A stretch of 64,000 bases of DNA from Microbacterium sp. 10M-3C3 (GTDB lineage Bacteria; Actinomycetota; Actinomycetes; Actinomycetales; Microbacteriaceae), in contig NZ_CP034245.1 of assembly GCF_003931875.1 (NCBI RefSeq), positions 2,542,001-2,606,000 on the forward strand. The letters run 5' to 3'. The notes beneath the pieces were generated by a model. The model saw only the letters and a program-made list of their open reading frames with translations, did not search any database and was not told the origin of the DNA. The position numbers and the translations under genes were made by a program. Positions 24,635 through 35,736 of this stretch are shown here, piece after piece (position 1 is the stretch's first letter; every line of letters starts with the position of its first letter).

Positions 24635-25840
24635 TCAGGCGAGAGCGACGTTCGCAGCGACCGAGCCGAGAGCGTTGGACGTGCCCGACACCGTGAACTC
24701 GACCGCGCCCATCAGAGCATGGGCGGTCGGATCGCTCACGCCGGAGAAGTTCGCATTGACGTAGTAGCTGCCGGGATTCAGCCGAGCGTCGCGCACGCGA
24801 AGATCGAACGACCTGTCGCTCGACAGCGGGGGGAGCTCGATCCCGAGAACATCGCTGTTGGATGCGAGCGCCATCTGACCGCTCGCCGTGTCGATGCTGA
24901 ATCCGAGCAGCCAGCGTGCAACGGGCTGCCGAACCGCGAGATGGATTCGCACGGTGAAGTCATCACCGACGCCCATCTCGTTCAATGGCCTCCCCCGCGA
25001 GTCCAGGATCTCGACCCGCTCGACCTCGACCGACCGGGACGTCTGCTCCGGGCGCGCCTTACCCACCGCGTTCTGCTCGAGAAGCTCGCGGAACCGCTCG
25101 ATCGCCGGTTCCGGCATGCCGTCGAACGCCATGCGGCCGCGATGCATGAGGATCACCCGATCGCACAGGGACTCGATCTGATCCAGCGCGTGACTGACGA
25201 TGATGATCGTCCGACCCTGTTGCTGGAACTCCTCGATCTTGTCCAGGCACTTCCGCTGGAACTGCTCGTCACCGACGGCGAGCACCTCGTCGACGAGCAG
25301 GATGTCCGGGTCGGTGTGGACGGCGATCGCGAAGGCCAGCCGGACGTACATGCCCGACGAGTAGAACTTGACCTGCGTGTCAATGAAATCGCCGACGCCG
25401 GAGAACTCCAAGATGGACGCGAAGTTGGCCGCCGTCTCCTCTCGGCTCAAGCCGAGCACCGCCGCATTGAGGTACACGTTCTCGCGACCGGTCAGGTCGG
25501 GATGGAACCCGGCGCCGAGCTCGAGGAGAGCGGCGATCCGCCCGCGCTGCTCGACCGTGCCCGACGTCGGTTGGATAATGCCGCCGATGACCTTGAGCAG
25601 TGTGCTCTTGCCTGACCCATTGTGACCGATCAGACCGATCGTCGCTCCGGCCCGGATGTCCAGGTCGACATCGCTCAGGGCCCAGAAATCCTGACGATGC
25701 CGCCGACCCGCTCGCCCGAGCGTGATGATCCGCTCCTTGAGCGACGAATCCTTCCGCACGGTGAACCGCTTGGATACGCCGTGGAGTCGAATCACCTCTG
25801 GGTGACGCTGATCGGCGGCCGGCGAACTCGGTTCGGACAT
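24635..25840 (-). CDS. wzt: ABC polysaccharide exporter ATPase with C-terminal glycan-binding domain (Wzt type)
   Basis: The protein has 401 residues. The ATPase domain covers about residues 15-255, with Walker A GHNGSGKST, signature YSSGM, Walker B ILLVDEVLAVGD and the H-loop IIVSHALDQIESL. Residues about 270-401 are a beta-rich domain like the Wzt carbohydrate-binding module, with GFSIDTASGQMALASNSD and LNPGSYYVNANFSG. In characterised Wzt proteins this module recognises a terminal modification of the glycan before export. The ATG at 25838-25840 overlaps the permease stop by one base (TGATG), as in the other exporter. glf begins 50 bases downstream. Confidence 0.92.
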   Translation of the reverse strand: MSEPSSPAADQRHPEVIRLHGVSKRFTVRKDSSLKERIITLGRAGRRHRQDFWALSDVDLDIRAGATIGLIGHNGSGKSTLLKVIGGIIQPTSGTVEQRGRIAALLELGAGFHPDLTGRENVYLNAAVLGLSREETAANFASILEFSGVGDFIDTQVKFYSSGMYVRLAFAIAVHTDPDILLVDEVLAVGDEQFQRKCLDKIEEFQQQGRTIIIVSHALDQIESLCDRVILMHRGRMAFDGMPEPAIERFRELLEQNAVGKARPEQTSRSVEVERVEILDSRGRPLNEMGVGDDFTVRIHLAVRQPVARWLLGFSIDTASGQMALASNSDVLGIELPPLSSDRSFDLRVRDARLNPGSYYVNANFSGVSDPTAHALMGAVEFTVSGTSNALGSVAANVALA

Positions 25841-26760
25841 CACAGCTCCTGCGCGAAGTTGCCCTGCAGCCGCAGGAAGACACGGTGGGCGACGAACAGC
25901 AGGACGACGCCGACGACGAGGGCGATCAACAGGCGGAGCGCGAGGAGCGGCGGTGAAGGCAGAGCGTCGCCGGCAACCCAGAACGCACGTTGGAAGCCGA
26001 GGATCGCCAGCGTCAGCGGGTTGTTCGTGTACAACTCGAGTGCGACCTGATTCGTGATGATGCCCTGCACCATCTGCCACGAATACACCACGGGCGACAT
26101 CCAGAAGAGCAGCATGGTTGCCACCTCGACGAGGTATTGGATGTCGCGAAGGTAGACGTTGATCGCCGCGAACAGGAGTGCGAAGGCGAGCCCGTAGACC
26201 AGCACCACGAGGAGAGCAGGGAAGACGTACAGGATGTCCGCGTGTAGCGGGGGGGCTCCGACCAGAATGGTCGCGACGAGCAAGACGACGATCTGAATCC
26301 CGAAGTTAAACAGCGCAGACCCCGTGCTCGCGAGAGGGAAGAGCTCGCGGGGCATGTACACCTTCTTCACAAGCCCCGCGTTCGCGAGTACCGACGCGGT
26401 GCCTCCGACGGCGATCTCCTGGAAGAGCCCCATGGCGGTGAGGCCGGTGAAGACGTACACCGCGAAGTCAGGGATGCCCCGCGCCGCGCCGAGGAAGTGG
26501 CCCAGAACCACGAAGTAGATCGCCAGCTGCACGAGTGGCCGCGCCAGCGCCCACAGGAATCCGAGCGCCGAGTCCTTATACCGGGCCTTGAGATCTCGCT
26601 TGACCAGCAGGTCAAGCATCTCTCGATGCGAGAAGATGTCGCGAGCGGATGCGAAGATGGCGCGGGGAGACATCCCGCCCACCGCTCCAACGGTCCGCAT
26701 CGGAGTGACGGCGAGCCGATCGAAGCGGGCCTGCGCAACGGCAGGGTCAAATTCAGGCAT
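25840..26760 (-). CDS. wzm: ABC polysaccharide exporter permease (Wzm type), second system
   Basis: This 306-residue permease has six helices and the N-terminal amphipathic stretch LLVKRDLKARYKDSALGFLWALARPL, as in Wzm/RfbA/TagG proteins. VKKVYMPRELFPLAS and NVYLRDIQYLVEV are further family marks. It forms the membrane half of the exporter with the Wzt-like ATPase that follows it. It starts 12 bases after the first RgpF-like gene. A possible -10 (TAAGAT) overlapping that gene's stop lies nine bases before the ATG, so an internal promoter is possible. The likely cargo is a rhamnose/galactofuranose polymer, inferred from neighbours. Confidence 0.9.
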   Translation of the reverse strand: MPEFDPAVAQARFDRLAVTPMRTVGAVGGMSPRAIFASARDIFSHREMLDLLVKRDLKARYKDSALGFLWALARPLVQLAIYFVVLGHFLGAARGIPDFAVYVFTGLTAMGLFQEIAVGGTASVLANAGLVKKVYMPRELFPLASTGSALFNFGIQIVVLLVATILVGAPPLHADILYVFPALLVVLVYGLAFALLFAAINVYLRDIQYLVEVATMLLFWMSPVVYSWQMVQGIITNQVALELYTNNPLTLAILGFQRAFWVAGDALPSPPLLALRLLIALVVGVVLLFVAHRVFLRLQGNFAQEL

Positions 26761-26772
26761 GTCGAACCAATC

Positions 26773-28743
26773 TTATCGCTCGTCCTGCGGAAGCACCGGC
26801 GCGTCCGCGCGCGACCGACGCCGAGGCGGACGCGCAGCGAGGAAGCGGCGGCCGAGAGCGCGCACCCGAGCAGTCCGGTCGTAAACCCGCAGCATCCGCT
26901 GCTCCTGGTGCGGGCGATGCAGGCGGAAGAAGATCGACAAGAACTCCCGGAACGATCCGTCGACGATCGGCCCCAGCCGCTTCAGGAACTGGATCTGATG
27001 CATGGTGTTCTCAGGGAGTGTCTGCGCGAGCTGGTCGAGGTTGTATTCGAGTGCGGTGTGGCTCGCCGCGAGGTAAGACCTGTTCGCGATCGTCCGGGCA
27101 TGGTATCCGCGCTCCCCCGCGGCGTACACGGGCAGACGCTCGAGTACGTGCGCGAGGCTGCCGTCGTCGTAGGCGCCGGCGAACTGCGCGTAACTCCACT
27201 CGTGCTCGACCAGAAGCCGCAGAGCCTCGGGCCGCGCGAAGAACATCGAGCCGAAGGGAGCGAGCGGACTGGTCTCATCGAGCGGGACGCGGATGTTCAG
27301 AAGTCGGCACAGCTCCTGCACGCCCGGCTTGTTCGCCCACCAAGCGTGCCCCATCGTCGGGTAACCCAGGTGGATCATCGGGGGGAACGCGAGCCCCAGG
27401 CCGCGCTCCTGCTGGAACAACGCCACGACATTTGCGGCGTACTCACGGGAGCGGAGGAGGTTCTCGAACTGCTGCCGCTGGAAGTGCGCGCCGACCGATC
27501 GACCGTCCTGCGGCGTCATCTTCGAGTGGATCTTGACGACCAGATCGTAGGCTCCGCTGAGCAGTTCATCTCGGCAGCCGATGAGGAAGGCGGACTGGTC
27601 GCGCCCGTCGTTGGAATCGACGACGCGCACCTCGCGCCGGCCGCGCGATCCTTCCCGTTCCTCGAGCATCCGCTCGATGACCTCAGCGCGCTCCAGGTCG
27701 GGTGTCGTGATGATGAGGTCGAACGAGCCCGGCAGGAGGTCGGCGCGAGAGAGGATGTCGCTCGTCATCTCGACGTAGTACACGTGCGCGACGACGAGCG
27801 TGCGAAGCGGCGCGCCGGCGTCGTACGTCGACGCGTCCTCACGGACGACCTCGAGCATGGCGGCATCTGTATTGAGGATCTTCGGGGCGACGTTCCTCGC
27901 GAGATCGGCATAGATGAGCTCCACCGGATATCCGTGCCGCTGTGCTGCCGACAGAGTCCACCGCCCCACCGACCCGAGCGCATCCATGAAAGGCGGCCAT
28001 TGGAAGAACGGGCGTCGCTTCAGCGTCGGGCAGCCGACGTCCATCAACTGCTCTGCGTACAGGACCGAGTGGTTCTCGATCTTGTCCGTCAAGGTGGGGA
28101 ACGCCACCTGTCCGCTGAAGCCGAGTCGGGTGAAGTGCTCGGTGAACACCCCTTCGTGCTTCACGACCGCATCGGAGTAGCTCGTCATCTCGGGCAGGTC
28201 TCGCCAGTACGCGATCCATTCCTCCGACTCCAGCATCGACCGACGCACGCCGAGCCAGTACGACTGCAGGTGGTAGGGAAGGTATCCGGTCTGGGTGAAG
28301 GGATGCGGCTCGACGCGGGTGTGGTCGGTCATCCCCCAGAAATGCAGCCGCGCGCGATCCATGCGATCGAAGACGGGGGCGAACGGTCGCACCGGACCGA
28401 ACCAGGTGTCGTTGACGAGGAGTACCTCGTCGAACTCTCCGATCCGATCCGCCATGGCGTCCAGACCGGCTTTGTACCCCCAGATGTCGTACCCGCGATT
28501 CTCGCGCTCGAGAACTTGGTCGGCAACGGCGGCCAATCGATTCCTGCCGAGGTCGCTGAGTGGCCCGTTGGACACGGCGAGAATGTGCGTGCAGTGCGCG
28601 CGCAACGCGCGAAGCGCATACGGGATGTAGTCCTCGACGTCACCCCGGGGGTCGTAGACGACGTAGATGAGAAGGCGTTGCCCTCCTCGCGGAAACTCGT
28701 CGGCCGGCCGCGCCGGGCTCGCGATGAGTTCTGCGGTCTTCAC
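26773..28743 (-). CDS. Rhamnan synthesis protein F (RgpF) family, first paralogue
   Basis: The 656-residue protein begins with a GT-like region: LLIYVVYDPRGDVEDYIPYAL, ENRGYDIWGYKAGLD and VLLVNDTWFGPV. The C-terminal RgpF domain is marked by IGCRDELLSGAYDLVVKIHSKM, FPPMIHLGYPTMGHAWW and SPLAPFGSMFFARPEALR. RgpF proteins extend rhamnose chains in streptococcal rhamnan synthesis. The rml genes next door supply dTDP-rhamnose, which agrees. The GTG at 28741-28743 has a GGGGAG ribosome site and overlaps the upstream paralogue's TGA (GTGA). An Arg-rich tail may bind the membrane. Confidence 0.88.
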   Translation of the reverse strand: MKTAELIASPARPADEFPRGGQRLLIYVVYDPRGDVEDYIPYALRALRAHCTHILAVSNGPLSDLGRNRLAAVADQVLERENRGYDIWGYKAGLDAMADRIGEFDEVLLVNDTWFGPVRPFAPVFDRMDRARLHFWGMTDHTRVEPHPFTQTGYLPYHLQSYWLGVRRSMLESEEWIAYWRDLPEMTSYSDAVVKHEGVFTEHFTRLGFSGQVAFPTLTDKIENHSVLYAEQLMDVGCPTLKRRPFFQWPPFMDALGSVGRWTLSAAQRHGYPVELIYADLARNVAPKILNTDAAMLEVVREDASTYDAGAPLRTLVVAHVYYVEMTSDILSRADLLPGSFDLIITTPDLERAEVIERMLEEREGSRGRREVRVVDSNDGRDQSAFLIGCRDELLSGAYDLVVKIHSKMTPQDGRSVGAHFQRQQFENLLRSREYAANVVALFQQERGLGLAFPPMIHLGYPTMGHAWWANKPGVQELCRLLNIRVPLDETSPLAPFGSMFFARPEALRLLVEHEWSYAQFAGAYDDGSLAHVLERLPVYAAGERGYHARTIANRSYLAASHTALEYNLDQLAQTLPENTMHQIQFLKRLGPIVDGSFREFLSIFFRLHRPHQEQRMLRVYDRTARVRALGRRFLAARPPRRRSRADAPVLPQDER

Positions 28744-30653
28744 GGACGGCTCCCCTTTCGCCCGCCGGTCAATCGGCCGATCATTCGGCGTCCCGCCGAC
28801 GCGATCGCATACGAACGAAAGGCCACGCGGTACAGCGGCCGCAGCCGACCGACGACGCGCGGATGGTTGAGGCGGAGGTACATGCGCGCCAACGCGACCG
28901 GCCCGCCGTACCCGGTCGATCCAGCCCGGTGCAGGAGGCGGATCTGCTCCACAGGCCACCCTCGCGTGGTGGAGGACATCTCATCCGTCTTGTATTCCAG
29001 CGCGGTGTGGCTGATCGCCGCGTGCTCAGCGCTCAGCACCGTGCGGGCGTGGTACCCGAGCTGTCCCGCCGCCGCCACCAGAACACGTTCCTGCACATGC
29101 GCCAGTCGTCCGAACCGTCGGGAGGAGCCCGAGTTGTAATCGCCGTATGACCACGGGTGAGCAGCGAGGAGGCGCAGCGCCGCCGGACGCGCCACGAACA
29201 TTCCCCCGTAGGGAGCGAGAGGTGAACCGACGTCGAGCGGCACGGAAATCCCGAGCATGCGACACAGCTCCTGCGCGCTCCCACGCAAGCCCGCCCAGCC
29301 ATTCCCCATCGTCGCGTAGCCGATGTGCATCATCGGCGGAAAGACGATTCCGAGTCGGGGCTCGGACTGGAACAGGGCAAGAAGATTTCTCACATACGGC
29401 TCGTCCTCAAGGAGATTCTCCCACTGGTAGCGCCGGAAGTAGCGCCGGACGTTCACGGTCTTGCGACTCTTGCGGCGGCTGTGGACCTTGAGTACGAGGT
29501 CGAAGTCGTCGGACAGGAGGACGTCCCGGCAGGCGACGAAGAGGTCGCTCATGTCGCGACCGGGACTCGCTGGAGTGACGCGTAGTTCGCTATCGTGCCC
29601 TGTACGCGCCGTCCATGAGTCGAGGACGGGCTGCAGGCGCGCGGCGGTCAATCCGTCAAGAGAGGTCACGACAGCCGTCACCGTGCCGGGCACCACCGCG
29701 AGGCGTTCGAGCAGATCGCTCAGACCCTCGACATCGCTCACATGTATGACAGCGGCGACGCGGAACGGCCGTTCCGGGTCATACGACGGCGGAGCTCCGG
29801 TCAAGATCTCCAGCATCCCCCCGATCGCGTTGAGCGCCTTCGGAGGAACGGTGCGAGCGAGGTGCTGCCAGATGAGGTCGGCAGGATATCCGCCGGCCGC
29901 GGCCTCCTCAGCGGTCTCGCGTCCGATGGCACCGAATCGCTCGAGGTGTGGAGGGAAACTGGAAAGCGACTCCACGTCGATGATGGGGAAGCCGTCCTGG
30001 ATCAGCGCTCGCGCGGCGAACAACGAAGCGTCATGGGAGCCATAGGCCGACCCCGGGTAGATTGCGCCGCACCTCAGTCCGGCTGACTCGAGACCGGCCA
30101 AGAGTTCGTGTGACGTGAGCGCGACCACGGCGCCTTCGAAGATGCCGCGGGCCACGGGCAGAGTATCCGCGCGAAGGGCCGTCCAGAGCCAGGAGTTTCG
30201 GACACACGGGAAGCCCTCGTCGGGGAATGCTTCGCGCTCGCCACGCGGACTCTCCACCGCTTCCCAGGCGTCCAGCCCGCGACGCTCCGCATCTGCGAAG
30301 AGGGGCTGGAGGTCGTGCACGGGGCCGAACCATGCGTCGCCCGTCAACACGACCTCGGCGACCTCGTACTCGGAGATCATCAAGTCGGCTTCGCGCAGAT
30401 AGATGCGGTGAGTCGCATCGTCTTCGACGATGACACGATCCGCGACGGCAGTCAGCCGCTGAATCTCGCCTTCGGGGAGAGGCGGGATCGCCACCACGGT
30501 GATCGCGCGCGCGAACGGACGCAGCGACTCGAGCGCGTGGAAGACGTACTCGTCGACCTCCGACGTCGCGCGACACAGGATGTAGACGAAGCCCCTCCTC
30601 GACGGACGCGTGCCGACGCCTGCTTCTCTCACGGTCTCGGAGGTACCATCCAT
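28740..30653 (-). CDS. Rhamnan synthesis protein F (RgpF) family, second paralogue
   Basis: The 637-residue protein has the same two-part layout as its neighbour. The C-terminal domain is well kept: VACRDVLLSDDFDLVLKVHSRR, FPPMMHIGYATMGNGWAG and SPLAPYGGMFVARPAALR. The N-terminal GT-like region is more diverged: EYEVAEVVLTGDAWFGPV replaces the first copy's VLLVNDTWFGPV, and the DxGYD motif (NRGYDIWGYKAG) is absent, reading THRIYLREAD. This copy may therefore use a different sugar or be catalytically weak in the first half. The ATG at 30651-30653 is preceded by AAGGA. It is the first gene of the seven-gene minus-strand run to 19607, separated from rmlA by 112 bases. Confidence 0.86.
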   Translation of the reverse strand: MDGTSETVREAGVGTRPSRRGFVYILCRATSEVDEYVFHALESLRPFARAITVVAIPPLPEGEIQRLTAVADRVIVEDDATHRIYLREADLMISEYEVAEVVLTGDAWFGPVHDLQPLFADAERRGLDAWEAVESPRGEREAFPDEGFPCVRNSWLWTALRADTLPVARGIFEGAVVALTSHELLAGLESAGLRCGAIYPGSAYGSHDASLFAARALIQDGFPIIDVESLSSFPPHLERFGAIGRETAEEAAAGGYPADLIWQHLARTVPPKALNAIGGMLEILTGAPPSYDPERPFRVAAVIHVSDVEGLSDLLERLAVVPGTVTAVVTSLDGLTAARLQPVLDSWTARTGHDSELRVTPASPGRDMSDLFVACRDVLLSDDFDLVLKVHSRRKSRKTVNVRRYFRRYQWENLLEDEPYVRNLLALFQSEPRLGIVFPPMMHIGYATMGNGWAGLRGSAQELCRMLGISVPLDVGSPLAPYGGMFVARPAALRLLAAHPWSYGDYNSGSSRRFGRLAHVQERVLVAAAGQLGYHARTVLSAEHAAISHTALEYKTDEMSSTTRGWPVEQIRLLHRAGSTGYGGPVALARMYLRLNHPRVVGRLRPLYRVAFRSYAIASAGRRMIGRLTGGRKGSRP

Positions 30654-30765
30654 CGATCGTCGTCCTTCGGTGCGGATCAGGTGACGGGCGCACGACCCGT
30701 GCGCAAAGCCGTGAGTCTAACCTGCGGGGTTGCGGGCCCTTCTCAGATTCCGCGCGCCCGTGGCG

Positions 30766-32714
<1,949 letters not shown>

Positions 32715-32716
32715 CC

Positions 32717-34141
32717 ATGACCGACGGCATCCAGTTCGGTAAACCCCTGCAGGTGACGACCACCCCGATCCCGGGGCTGATCGTGTTGGACCTGCCGGTG
32801 CACGGCGACGCCCGCGGCTGGTTCAAAGAGAACTGGCAGCGGGAGAAGATGACCGCGGCCGGCATCGCGCTGCCTGATTTCGGGCCGGTGCAGAACAACA
32901 TCTCCTTCAACGACCAAGTGGGCACCACCCGGGGCATTCACGCGGAGCCGTGGGACAAGTACGTGTCCGTCGCGACCGGGCGGATCTTCGGCGCCTGGGT
33001 CGACCTGCGCCAAGGCCCCACGTTCGGTGCCGTCTACACGACCGAGTTGGACCCGTCGCGGGCGATCTTCGTGCCCCGCGGCGTCGGGAACTCCTACCAG
33101 ACCCTCGCACCCGACACCGCGTACACGTACCTGGTGAACGACCACTGGTCCCCCACCGCGACCTACACCTTCCTCAACCTCGCCGACGAGACCGCCGCGA
33201 TCAACTGGCCCATCCCCCTGGACACGGTCGAGATCAGTCAGAAAGACAAAACCCACCCGCGCCTGGGCGAGGTGACCCCGATGCCCCCGAAGCGGATCCT
33301 CGTGACCGGCGCGAACGGGCAACTCGGCAAGGCATTGCGCGACGAGTTCGGCGAGCACCCGCACATCGAATACGCCACCCGCGCCGACCTCGACCTCACC
33401 TCCCCGAACCTGGCCGACGCGCGCCGGTGGCGGGAGTACGGCACCATCATCAACGCCGCCGCCTACACCGCCGTCGACAAAGCCGAAACCCCCGAAGGCC
33501 GCGTCGCCGCGTGGGCGGCGAACGCGACCGCCGTCGGCACCCTCGCCCGCATCGCCACCGAGAACGGCATCACCCTCGTCCACATCTCCAGCGACTACGT
33601 GTTCGACGGCACCGCACCGGGCGAGTACACCGAAACCGACCCGGTCTCCCCCCTCGGCGTCTACGGGCAGACCAAAGCCGCCGGCGACACCCTCGCCGCC
33701 ACCACCCCCCGCCACTACATCATCCGCACCAGCTGGGTCATCGGCGACGGCAACAACTTCGTCCGCACCATGGCCGCCCTCGCCCAACGCGGCGTCAACC
33801 CGAAAGTCGTCAACGACCAGCACGGGCGCCTCACCTTCACCCCCACCATCGCCCACGCCATCCGCCACCTCCTCGACACCCACGCCGACTACGGTACCTA
33901 CAACGTCACGAACAGCGGTGAGCCCACCACCTGGTACGACATCGCCCGCCAGGTCTACCAGCTCACCGGACACGACCCCGACCGCGTCACACCCGTCACC
34001 ACCACCGACTACTACGCCGGCGCCACCGACCCCATCGCCGTACGACCGGAGAACAGTGCGCTCGACCTGTCCAAGATCGAGTCGACAGGGTTCGAAGCGA
34101 GAAGCCATCTCGGGCGTCTGGGCGAGTACCTCATCGCGTGA
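32717..34141 (+). CDS. rmlCD: Fused dTDP-4-dehydrorhamnose 3,5-epimerase and reductase
   Basis: The 474-residue protein joins two enzymes. Residues 1-about 185 are an RmlC-type cupin: DARGWFKENW, the catalytic His75 in TTRGIHAEPWDKY, and FVPRGVGNSYQTL. Residues about 190-474 are RmlD: Rossmann LVTGANGQLGKAL, HISSDYVFDGTAPG and YGQTKAAGD with the Tyr/Lys pair. It therefore carries out the third and fourth steps to dTDP-rhamnose in one chain. Such fusions are known in Microbacteriaceae. The ATG at 32717 is used, but a GTG at 32711 overlapping the rmlB stop is also possible and would add two residues. No separate rmlC or rmlD exists in the window. Confidence 0.93.
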   Translation: MTDGIQFGKPLQVTTTPIPGLIVLDLPVHGDARGWFKENWQREKMTAAGIALPDFGPVQNNISFNDQVGTTRGIHAEPWDKYVSVATGRIFGAWVDLRQGPTFGAVYTTELDPSRAIFVPRGVGNSYQTLAPDTAYTYLVNDHWSPTATYTFLNLADETAAINWPIPLDTVEISQKDKTHPRLGEVTPMPPKRILVTGANGQLGKALRDEFGEHPHIEYATRADLDLTSPNLADARRWREYGTIINAAAYTAVDKAETPEGRVAAWAANATAVGTLARIATENGITLVHISSDYVFDGTAPGEYTETDPVSPLGVYGQTKAAGDTLAATTPRHYIIRTSWVIGDGNNFVRTMAALAQRGVNPKVVNDQHGRLTFTPTIAHAIRHLLDTHADYGTYNVTNSGEPTTWYDIARQVYQLTGHDPDRVTPVTTTDYYAGATDPIAVRPENSALDLSKIESTGFEARSHLGRLGEYLIA

Positions 34142-34178
34142 GCGCAGCACTCACGTTCCCGAGGAGGAATCGCTCACG

Positions 34179-34586
34179 ATGACATCCATGCGCCGATTCG
34201 TGGCCCGCGCGTGGCGCTCGAGCGCCGTGCGCTACGTCATCGTCGGGGGTTTGGCGTTCCTGGTCGACTTCGGGCTACTCGCCCTCCTGCATGATGCGCT
34301 CGGGGTGTCGTTGATCATCGCCACACCCACCGCGTTCTTGATCAGCTTCGCCTTCACGTTCGTCGTGCAACGCGCACTGACCTTCGGATCCGACGCGGAT
34401 TGGCGAGTCAGCGCCGTGAAGTACACCCTTCTCGTCGCATTCAACACTGTGGCGACGACGGCCATCGTGGCAGGTGCGGCAGCCCTGTCGTGGCCTTGGG
34501 AGGCCGGGAAGATCATCGCCGTCGCCAGCACCACGATCTGGAACTACTTCGGGTACCGCTACTGGATCTTCCGCCCGCCACGCTGA
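34179..34586 (+). CDS. GtrA-like membrane protein
   Basis: This 135-residue protein has four transmembrane helices and the GtrA family marks FVARAWRSSAVRYVIVGGLAF near the start and VASTTIWNYFGYRYWIF at the end. GtrA-type proteins are thought to flip polyprenyl-phosphate-linked sugars outward for side-chain glycosylation. The ATG at 34179 is set by GAGGAGG at 34161-34167, 11 bases upstream. A second ATG at 34188 is too far from it. It sits 37 bases after rmlCD, and its end overlaps the convergent DUF2304 gene by 28 bases. Confidence 0.88.
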   Translation: MTSMRRFVARAWRSSAVRYVIVGGLAFLVDFGLLALLHDALGVSLIIATPTAFLISFAFTFVVQRALTFGSDADWRVSAVKYTLLVAFNTVATTAIVAGAAALSWPWEAGKIIAVASTTIWNYFGYRYWIFRPPR

Positions 34587-34978
34587 GGAGCGCCCTGCTC
34601 GCCGTCCGTTGCGGATTCTTCCTCGAGCCGGCGAACAGCGCGTGCCAGATCGTCCATCTCCGTTCGCGTGATCGCTGCCTCTTCGCTGAGACGGCGGATA
34701 CGCGCTTCGGCGCGGGTCAGCTCCCAAGACAAGTGCAGCGCGACGCCGACGAGAAGGACGATCGACAGCGCGAAGAGCAGATTGGAGGGGACCTCCACCC
34801 CCAGAACCGCAGCGGTGAAGGCGAGCAATTCCGGGAACGCGGACAGGACGAGAAGAGCGAGCCCGATCACGAGCCAGAGGGTCGCGTACTTCTCGCGGAG
34901 CTGCCTCCGCAAGAGAAGAACGATGATCAGCCCGAGAACGAGGAGCGCGAAGACGATGCCGGCGATGGTGAAGATCAT
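34559..34978 (-). CDS. DUF2304 family small membrane protein
   Basis: The 139-residue protein has three transmembrane helices in residues 1-90, with the typical LLLRRQLREKYATLWLVIGL between the first two. A charged coiled-coil tail of about 45 residues follows (ARIRRLSEEAAITRTEMDDL). DUF2304 proteins are regularly encoded next to DPM-like glycosyltransferases, and a scaffolding role is presumed but unproven. Its ATG at 34976-34978 overlaps the stop of the GT2 gene (ATGA), which supports a joint function. Confidence 0.87.
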   Translation of the reverse strand: MIFTIAGIVFALLVLGLIIVLLLRRQLREKYATLWLVIGLALLVLSAFPELLAFTAAVLGVEVPSNLLFALSIVLLVGVALHLSWELTRAEARIRRLSEEAAITRTEMDDLARAVRRLEEESATDGEQGAPQRGGRKIQ

Positions 34979-35706
34979 GGATAGACCGTGCTCGAAGATG
35001 GACGACGGCGCATGAGCGCCAGGCTGAGGGCGAAGACGGCCCGCAGCAGGTAAACGGTCGAGCCAAAGGGATTTTGACTCGGCCGCCCCGATGCGCGCGG
35101 CCGCATGGCGACGGGAACCTGCGTCACCGTCAATCCAGCGTGGACAGCGGCGACGAGCGAGTCGACCGTATCGCCCAAGTATTCGGCTGGGTAGTACTCC
35201 ACGTATTGCTGGATAGCGCGCACATTGGCCGCACGGAACCCACTCGTCACGTCCGTCAAGCGCGTGCGGGAGACGCGGGAAAGCACAGCCGCGAGCAACT
35301 TCATAGCCCAGCGACGCGGGCCTCGTGCGGAGTAATCCCCGACGTCGGCGAATCGCGCCCCGATCGAGATGTCGGCGCGCTCCAGGCCAGCGAGAACGGT
35401 CGAGATGTCCTGAGGATTGTGTTGACCGTCCGCATCGACTTGGATCGCGCGGTCGTAGCCATGGCGGTGCGCGTACAAGAAGCCCGTTCGCATGGCGCCG
35501 CCCACGCCCAGATTGAATGGCAGGGACAGCACGACAGCGCCAGCTTCCCTCGCCCGATCGGCAGTCGCGTCAGCCGAGCCGTCATCGATGACCACGATGT
35601 CGTAAGCCTCCGGAGCTGACCGAATCTCACGAACCGTGTTGCCGACATTCGCCGCCTCGTTCCAGGCGGGAACGATGACGAGCGTGCGTGGCAGAGGACT
35701 ACTCAT
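34975..35706 (-). CDS. DPM-like GT2 glycosyltransferase (polyprenyl-phosphate sugar synthase)
   Basis: The 243-residue GT-A enzyme has VIVPAWNEAANVGNTV, VIDDGSADAT, FNLGVGGAMRTGF and the metal-binding QVDADGQHNPQDI. SGFRAANVRAIQQY is also visible. It lacks large membrane domains, as in DPM1-type enzymes that load a hexose onto undecaprenyl phosphate. Together with DUF2304, GtrA and the large membrane protein next to it, it forms a lipid-linked sugar modification cassette. Three in-frame ATGs exist. The one at 35704-35706 is chosen because TAGGCT (35720-35715) lies eight bases upstream, leaderless-style. Confidence 0.9.
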   Translation of the reverse strand: MSSPLPRTLVIVPAWNEAANVGNTVREIRSAPEAYDIVVIDDGSADATADRAREAGAVVLSLPFNLGVGGAMRTGFLYAHRHGYDRAIQVDADGQHNPQDISTVLAGLERADISIGARFADVGDYSARGPRRWAMKLLAAVLSRVSRTRLTDVTSGFRAANVRAIQQYVEYYPAEYLGDTVDSLVAAVHAGLTVTQVPVAMRPRASGRPSQNPFGSTVYLLRAVFALSLALMRRRPSSSTVYP

Positions 35707-35736
35707 CGGCATCGAGCCTAGCAGCGACATGCGGGC

